Shown here: piece by piece, positions 58,557 to 64,000 of the stretch
Layout: each line of letters begins with the position of its first letter
Numbering within the stretch: position 1 is the first letter of the stretch
Source of the DNA: Schistosoma mansoni
Taxonomy: Eukaryota > Platyhelminthes > Trematoda > Strigeidida > Schistosomatidae
Direction: 5' to 3'
NCBI RefSeq assembly: GCF_000237925.1
Contig: NW_017386025.1
Coordinates: 2,724,215 to 2,788,214 of the forward strand
Length of the DNA stretch: 64,000 nucleotides
Translations under genes and position numbers: made by a program
The notes under the pieces: model-generated
The model's input: the letters and a program-made list of their open reading frames with translations, nothing else
Told to the model about the DNA's origin: nothing
Database searches by the model: none

Positions 58557-59247
58557 TGTTAAATATTCTATGATTTCCAATAATTATCTTGATAAATTCA
58601 GTCAATGATATAAGCCATTCTATTCATCAACATCATCATCATCATCATCATACTAAATGTTGAGATTATTTCTGGCTTATTGATAAACACTTATAGTTAA
58701 GAAAGAGTCATAGTCAAATCATTAAACCTGTTCATTAATTCTAATTATATTTCTTTAAAAAAATAAACAGTCTAATCAGTTAGTTACATTTATGTGGTTG
58801 AACAGTTTATCCAGACAATTCACTGGTCTTATTATTTTCTAACACATTGTTTAAGCTGTGTATGATGGTGGTCACTATGTAACTTATTTCGCTTTTACAC
58901 ATAGAGATTTCATATTAAACTTTGTAATGCACTAATTATTATGAACAAATAATGTTTCTGTTACCATTGGAACTTTAAAAAAATAATTTTTTTTATTATT
59001 TGTCAAAAAAAACAAAAAAAATTTTAGGATTTATAAATTATTGTCATAGTAATATTGAAATGAGTTATTACTAGGCAATGAACACTTGAAAATTTCAAGT
59101 CACTGACAGTTTTAATTCTTTCAATTGTATAAATGAATGGATGAATGATTTTAGTTGAATATTCCACTTTTAATCCATTTTATTCAGTAAAAATGAGGCG
59201 AAAATTTGTTTGTTTGTCTTGAAAACCGATTAGTCAGGGTTTTTAGT
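58557..59247. other. No gene recognised
   Basis: AT-rich with an ATC run at about 58628-58651; nothing supported. Confidence 0.4.
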
Positions 59248-59263
59248 GACTACACTTCCTACT

Positions 59264-59579
59264 TACTTATTTACTTACTTACGCCTGTTACTCCCAATGG
59301 TGCATAGGCCGCCCACCAGCATTCTCCAACCCACTCTGTTCTGGGCCTTCCTTTTTAGTTCTATCCAATTTTTGTTCATTCTTCTCATGTCTATCTCCAT
59401 TTCCCGGCGTAATGTGTTCTTTGGTCTTCCTCTTCTGCTTTGGCCTTCAGGACTCCATGTGAGGGCTTGTCTTGTGACGCATTTGGGTGATTTCCTCAAT
59501 GTGTGTCCTACCCACTTCCAGCGCTTCTTCCTGATTTCTTTCTCCACTGAAATCTGGTTTGTTCTCTCCCTTAGTAGGA
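59264..59579 (-). mobile_element. RTE-clade LINE, short 3' copy with TSD
   Basis: 316 bases encoding only the C-terminus ([37 protein letters not shown]), open throughout, with the GTAA-type 3' tail. Flanked by GACTACACTTCCTACT at 59248-59263 and GACTACACTCCTACT at 59580-59594. Strongly 5'-truncated and recent. Confidence 0.9.
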
Positions 59580-59594
59580 GACTACACTCCTACT

Positions 59595-59917
59595 GAATAT
59601 AAAAAATAAAACTGATAGTAAAGCATAGTGTTTTGATGAATTATCAATTTGTAATTAATTTCACACTGTTCATTTTTCATCGAGGTTGAATTTTTAGTTC
59701 TTACTGAGATTATAAATTGGTGCCGATTACTTGAATTTCCACAGTAGATTATAATAGTTACTTCTGATGTAGCTCCATGTCAGTTTCTGCAGCTGACTTC
59801 AAAAGGTCGGATTCATTTGTATCTTGATCAATGACACATCAGTTCAAAGCCAAGCGATAAGTGAGAGATGTTAACACTTGCACGCTATTAGCCGAGATTT
59901 GACTTAGTTTTTTGAGG

Positions 59918-59949
<32 letters not shown>

Positions 59950-61196
59950 GCCCGCTCTGTATACTCCTATGTCTGTAAAACCTAATCTATGAAAGTAGGA
60001 GATATGAATGGGCTATTAACATTTAATCGTACATACCTTCAAATCATTTCTAAAATTAGACGGCTCACGTGATTTATGATGTTATGAACATTTATTGCTT
60101 CAGGTGGTTGTAGCATATTATACATGTGTTTAACGACTCTTCGTCCTACGTACAATGCTGGCTGACATGCAAGCAAATTGGAAAATAACTAGAGAAGGCT
60201 AAATAAAAAAGTAACATTAGTGCATATAGTCAATAAATGTTTGTTTCTTAAGGAGACTTTAGGCTAACTAATTTCCTGTTAACAAAAGCTAGTTCATTTG
60301 TGAGAGGATAATCACAATATTCTTTGATTAACTAATTTTATTGTGTCCCAATTTTAGTTGCTACATAGATAGAGTTGTTCTGTATTAAATTAGACTTTTT
60401 AATAATAGGCTTCACCTGAACGCATATCCTCCACCTTTTCCATCGTAGCGGGGATAATCGTTGAGGTGTTGTAAGTGTTAGTCGTCCAGTCTATGGATTT
60501 TGCATTAGATCCGATCCATCTGAGAACAATCCCAATTATTGGTACCTAGGAATTACTGTACGTCGATCGCAAAACTTAACACTAACCCATATCAGCGGAC
60601 GTAGACCTCCTGGATGGTCCAGCGCAACAGGCCTAATTTATCGTTTGAGGACGTTAGATACTTGATCAACGTGATGTGATCATAATCCCCATCCCCTAAA
60701 ATAATATAGTGGTCCTTCTTAGCTTCACTTTCTATGATTTCATTCATTCGTTTCGTTTTATACTACTGTTACATTGGAGACTGAATAAACCTATGGTAAT
60801 TTCAAATTTTGAATGATTAAGATTACTATAATGTAAATGGTATATAATGTGGACTCTATAGACCAGATAAATGACACACAACACTTCGACAGTGATCCCT
60901 AACACTATGGAAGACGGGAAAAAGTCAGGCGATCATGAAAAATTAATATTCATGAAGATAGCTTTGGAATAGAACAACTCTGTACATATAGTAATGAAAC
61001 ATAACCTTCAGTCATAGTAAAATTACCAAGCTAAAAATGAGCATACCCAATCAGATAGAAGCAAAGGTCGGCGCAGGAATCTGAATTGGAAAAATATATT
61101 CACAGCAATTTTACTGGAAAAAATCTATCGTAAGGCTATGGATTTCTACTCACTGGTTTGAAGGTACTTTAAGAAATTACTAGGTGGCACAGGTTT
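59595..61196. other. No gene recognised
   Basis: Includes a (TA)n run at about 59921-59950 and a less AT-rich stretch at 60420-60720 that looks unlike its surroundings but carries no motif I can name. Confidence 0.4.
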
Positions 61197-63569
61197 ATCT
61201 CATTACTTACTTACGCCTGTTACCCCTCGCGAAGGATCATAGGCCGTCCACCAGCACTCTCCATCCAACTCTGTCCTGGACCTTCCTTTCCAGTTCTTTC
61301 CAGTTAACATTCATCCTTTTCATATTTGCTTCTATTTCCCGGCGCAATGTGTTCTTTGACTTTTCTCATTTCCGCTTCCTTTCAGGATTCCAAGTAAGGG
61401 CTTGCCTTGTGATAATTTTCTTAATGTATATTCAATCCACTTCGAACGTCTTTTCCTAATTTCCTGTTCATCTGGAAGCTGGTTTATCCTCTTCCATAGA
61501 AGGCTGTTGCTGATGGTATCCGGCCAGTGAATGTTGAGTATTTTGCGCAGACAACTATTTATAAATACTTGTACCTTCTTGAAGATGGATGTAGTAGTTC
61601 TCCACATTTCAGCTCCGTACAGTAGGACTGTCTTGACGGTCATATTGAAGATTATCACTTTGATGTTGGTTGACAGATGTTTTGAGTTCCATAAGTTCTT
61701 TAACTGTCGGAATGCTGTCCTTACTTTGCCAATCCTCGCCTCCACGTCTGCATCAGATCCACCACGTTCATCTATGATGCTACCTAGACACATGAATGTT
61801 TCCACCTCTCCCAGAATTTCTCCATCAAGTATGATTGGGTTAGAGTTCTCTTGAGGATCTTGCTCTATCCCTTATGTATGTTGAGGCCTATTGATGCAGA
61901 GACTACTGCTAAATTAGTTGTCTTCGTCTGCATTTGCTCGTGTGTATGGAATAGGAGGGCTAGGTCATCTGTGAAGTCCAAATCGTCTGATTGATTCTGA
62001 GATGTCCATTGTATTCCATGCTTCTCTACAGTCAATCAACAGAAGAAAAAGAAAGGGTGAGAGTAGACAGCTTTGTCTGACTCTGGTCCTTACTGGAAAT
62101 GTATCTGCCAGCTATGCTCCATGCACGACCTTGCACTGTAGTCCGTCGTATGAGTTCCCTACGATATTGATGACCTTCTCATGTACACCATAGTGTTGAA
62201 GAAGCTTCCACAATGTTCTCCGATCAACACTGTCAAACGCCTTCTCATAGTCAATGAAGTTGATGCATAGTGACGAGTTCCATTCTATTGATTGCTCGAC
62301 GATGATCCGTAGTGTCACATTTTGGTCTGTGCACGAATGATCCTTACGGAATCCAGTTTTTTGATCTCGAAGTCGGGCGTCTACTGCGTCTTTCATCCAG
62401 TTCAACAACATTACGTTGAATACCTTTCCTGGTACTGACAGTAGTGTGATGCCTGTGTAGTTCTCACATATGCTCAGATCTTTCTTTGATGAGGTATCCT
62501 TCTTTCCAGTCCGTTGGCACTTGTTCCTCCTCCCAAATCTTCCTGAATAGAAGGTGAAGCATGTTTGCAGTGAATCCTATGTCTGACTTCAGTGCCTAAG
62601 CTGGTATATTGTCAGGTCCTTCTGATTTCTCACTCCTGATTTGTCTGATGACCATCTTGACTTCTTCGATCGTTGGTGGAGTGACATTTGTAGGAAGGTC
62701 TGTGTGTGCTGCATCGATGTCCGGTGGATTCAATGGGGCTGGTCTATTCAACAGTTTCTCGAAGTATCATACCCATGTGTTCCTCTGTTCTTGAACCTCC
62801 GTGATTATTTTTCCTTCTTTGTCCTTGACGGGTCTCTTTGCTTTACCATATCGCCCTGCTAGTTTCTTCGTTGTATCATATAGTTGTTTCATATTTCCTT
62901 CTCTTGCAGCCTTTTCCGCCGTCGTTGCTAGTCCTTCCACGTATTTATGCTAGTTTATTTTAATGCTCTTCTTCACCTGATTGTTTGCTACTGTGCTTCT
63001 TGCGACCCAGAACCTCCTGACATGTTGAAGTTAATGTTTCTTTGATCCCTTTCCAGTCACTCTCCACCGTAGTTTTTTCTTTCAGTGGATCCTGTAAAGC
63101 TTGGAACCTGTTGTTGAGAGTTATCTTAAATTAGTTGAGTTTGTTAGTATCTCGAAGGAAGACTGTACTGAACCTTTGTAATGCTGTTTTCTCAGTTGTC
63201 CAGTGTTTCTTTAGCTTCAGTTTCATCTTAGCCACAACTAGTTGGTGGTGATCTGAAGTTATATCTGCTCCTCTCCTGGTTCTCACGTCTTCCATTGTCC
63301 TTCGGAATTTTTTGTTGATACAAACATGATCTGTATGGTTCTCTGTGGTGTGGTCCGGTGAGATCCATGTAGCTTTGTGTATGCGTTTGTGTGGAAATAT
63401 TGTGCCGCATATAACCACTTTGTTGAATACATATGTATATACACATATTTACAATTCTCTCCCCATTTTCGTTTCTCTCTCTCAGTCCATTTCGTCCCAT
63501 GATATCTTCATATCCTGTGTCGTCCATTCCGACTTTGGTGTTTAGATCTCCCATGATGACGGTGAGGTC
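61197..63569 (-). mobile_element. RTE-clade (SR2-like) LINE, long broken copy
   Basis: About 2.37 kb on the minus strand. At the 63.55 kb end lies the endonuclease (MGDLNTKVGMDD, the Gly-Asp-x-Asn motif, then NGERIVNMC). At 62411-62112 is reverse transcriptase (RLRDQKTGFRKDHSCTDQ, FIDYEKAFDSVDR, carrying the first catalytic Asp). At 61805-61332 is the C-terminus ([30 protein letters not shown]). A GTAA-type tail sits at 61197-61215. Several frameshifts, stops and small deletions separate the blocks, so it is older than the other two copies. The 5' end is cut inside the endonuclease; no clear target duplication was found. Confidence 0.88.
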
Positions 63570-63929
63570 TTTTCATGAGCACTTTGTTATAACGCAGTTC
63601 TATAGATTTTCAAACAAGGATGAAAAAACCGTTCAGTGGTTTTTAGTTATCAATAGTTTTTTCAACTAACATCTGTTATAAATTAATATAAATAGACTAA
63701 ATGGTTGGTAGTAGTCACAAGTTAATTCATCTTACATCACCCACATATGCCATTTTGATCATATTGTTAAAATCACACCAGGTGGTTTTAATGTGAATGT
63801 GTCGTTTCTAGTTAAAGGCAGTTAAAAAAATGAAGCAAAACGAGTCATAAATGAGGAGAAAGTTCATCACAGCGCTTGGAAACTCCACTGGATTGTTATT
63901 CTGTTGAGATCTCGAACTGACCCAAGTTA
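63570..63929. other. No gene recognised
   Basis: AT-rich; nothing supported. Confidence 0.35.
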
Positions 63930-64000
63930 GATAACCATTGAAAGAAAGATAGCACTGTATAGCTATTTCGTCTTGTTATGGGACTCCCTGACAGTGCACA
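63930..64000 (-). repeat. Degenerate hammerhead SINE, cut by window end
   Basis: GATAGCACTGTATAGCTATT, TTCGTCTTGTTATGGGACTCC and GACAGTGCACA follow the minus-strand body and hammerhead; the head would lie beyond the window. Confidence 0.6.

Noticed and set aside
1-64000. CRISPR array, bacterial operons or prophage
   Set aside because: Direct repeats are dispersed eukaryotic transposons or microsatellites; exon-intron structure, Pol III tRNA and LINEs show eukaryotic DNA.

Overview
The window looks like schistosome (blood fluke) nuclear DNA. It is AT-rich and low in genes. It carries Smalpha-type repeats with a hammerhead ribozyme, RTE-clade (SR2-like) and CR1-like LINEs, Penelope-like fragments and Gypsy-class LTR fossils, a combination typical of Schistosoma. 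The species cannot be fixed from this sequence alone. There are two 200-N assembly gaps (10075-10274 and 23300-23499).

Layout. 1-2340 is less AT-rich and consists of a ~1.49 kb tandem unit bearing a well-formed tRNA-Glu(CTC), followed by a second unit in which the tRNA is cut in half. 2341-11595 is old non-coding DNA with a Penelope-like GIY-YIG endonuclease fragment, a Gypsy-like fossil and several copies of a tRNA-headed SINE that carries a hammerhead ribozyme. 11596-14624 is a nearly whole CR1-like LINE. 14625-41170 is mostly unannotated AT-rich sequence punctuated by a truncated RTE LINE with perfect target-site duplications, SINEs, Smalpha copies, solo LTRs and fold-back repeats. 41215-50840 holds the only host gene I can support: an Asn-rich first coding exon, an 8.8 kb intron packed with transposons, and a second coiled-coil exon, both in phase 0. 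50841-64000 is again repeats, including two more RTE LINE copies, one about 2.4 kb long.

The most notable signal is in the hammerhead SINE family. Its tRNA-like head resembles tRNA-Glu, and its body folds as a type I hammerhead. At least four loci (10012-10469, 38717-39103, 42064-42328, 58051-58544) are head-to-head inverted dimers, each bounded by one 10-14 bp target-site duplication. Each dimer therefore appears to have gone in as one insertion. At two or more of them the inverted and direct halves overlap in sequence, which a single monomeric RNA could not supply. This points to a dimeric (tandem) RNA template, or to two templates joined during target-primed reverse transcription. A tail-to-head tandem junction at 55494-55551 fits a multimeric RNA.
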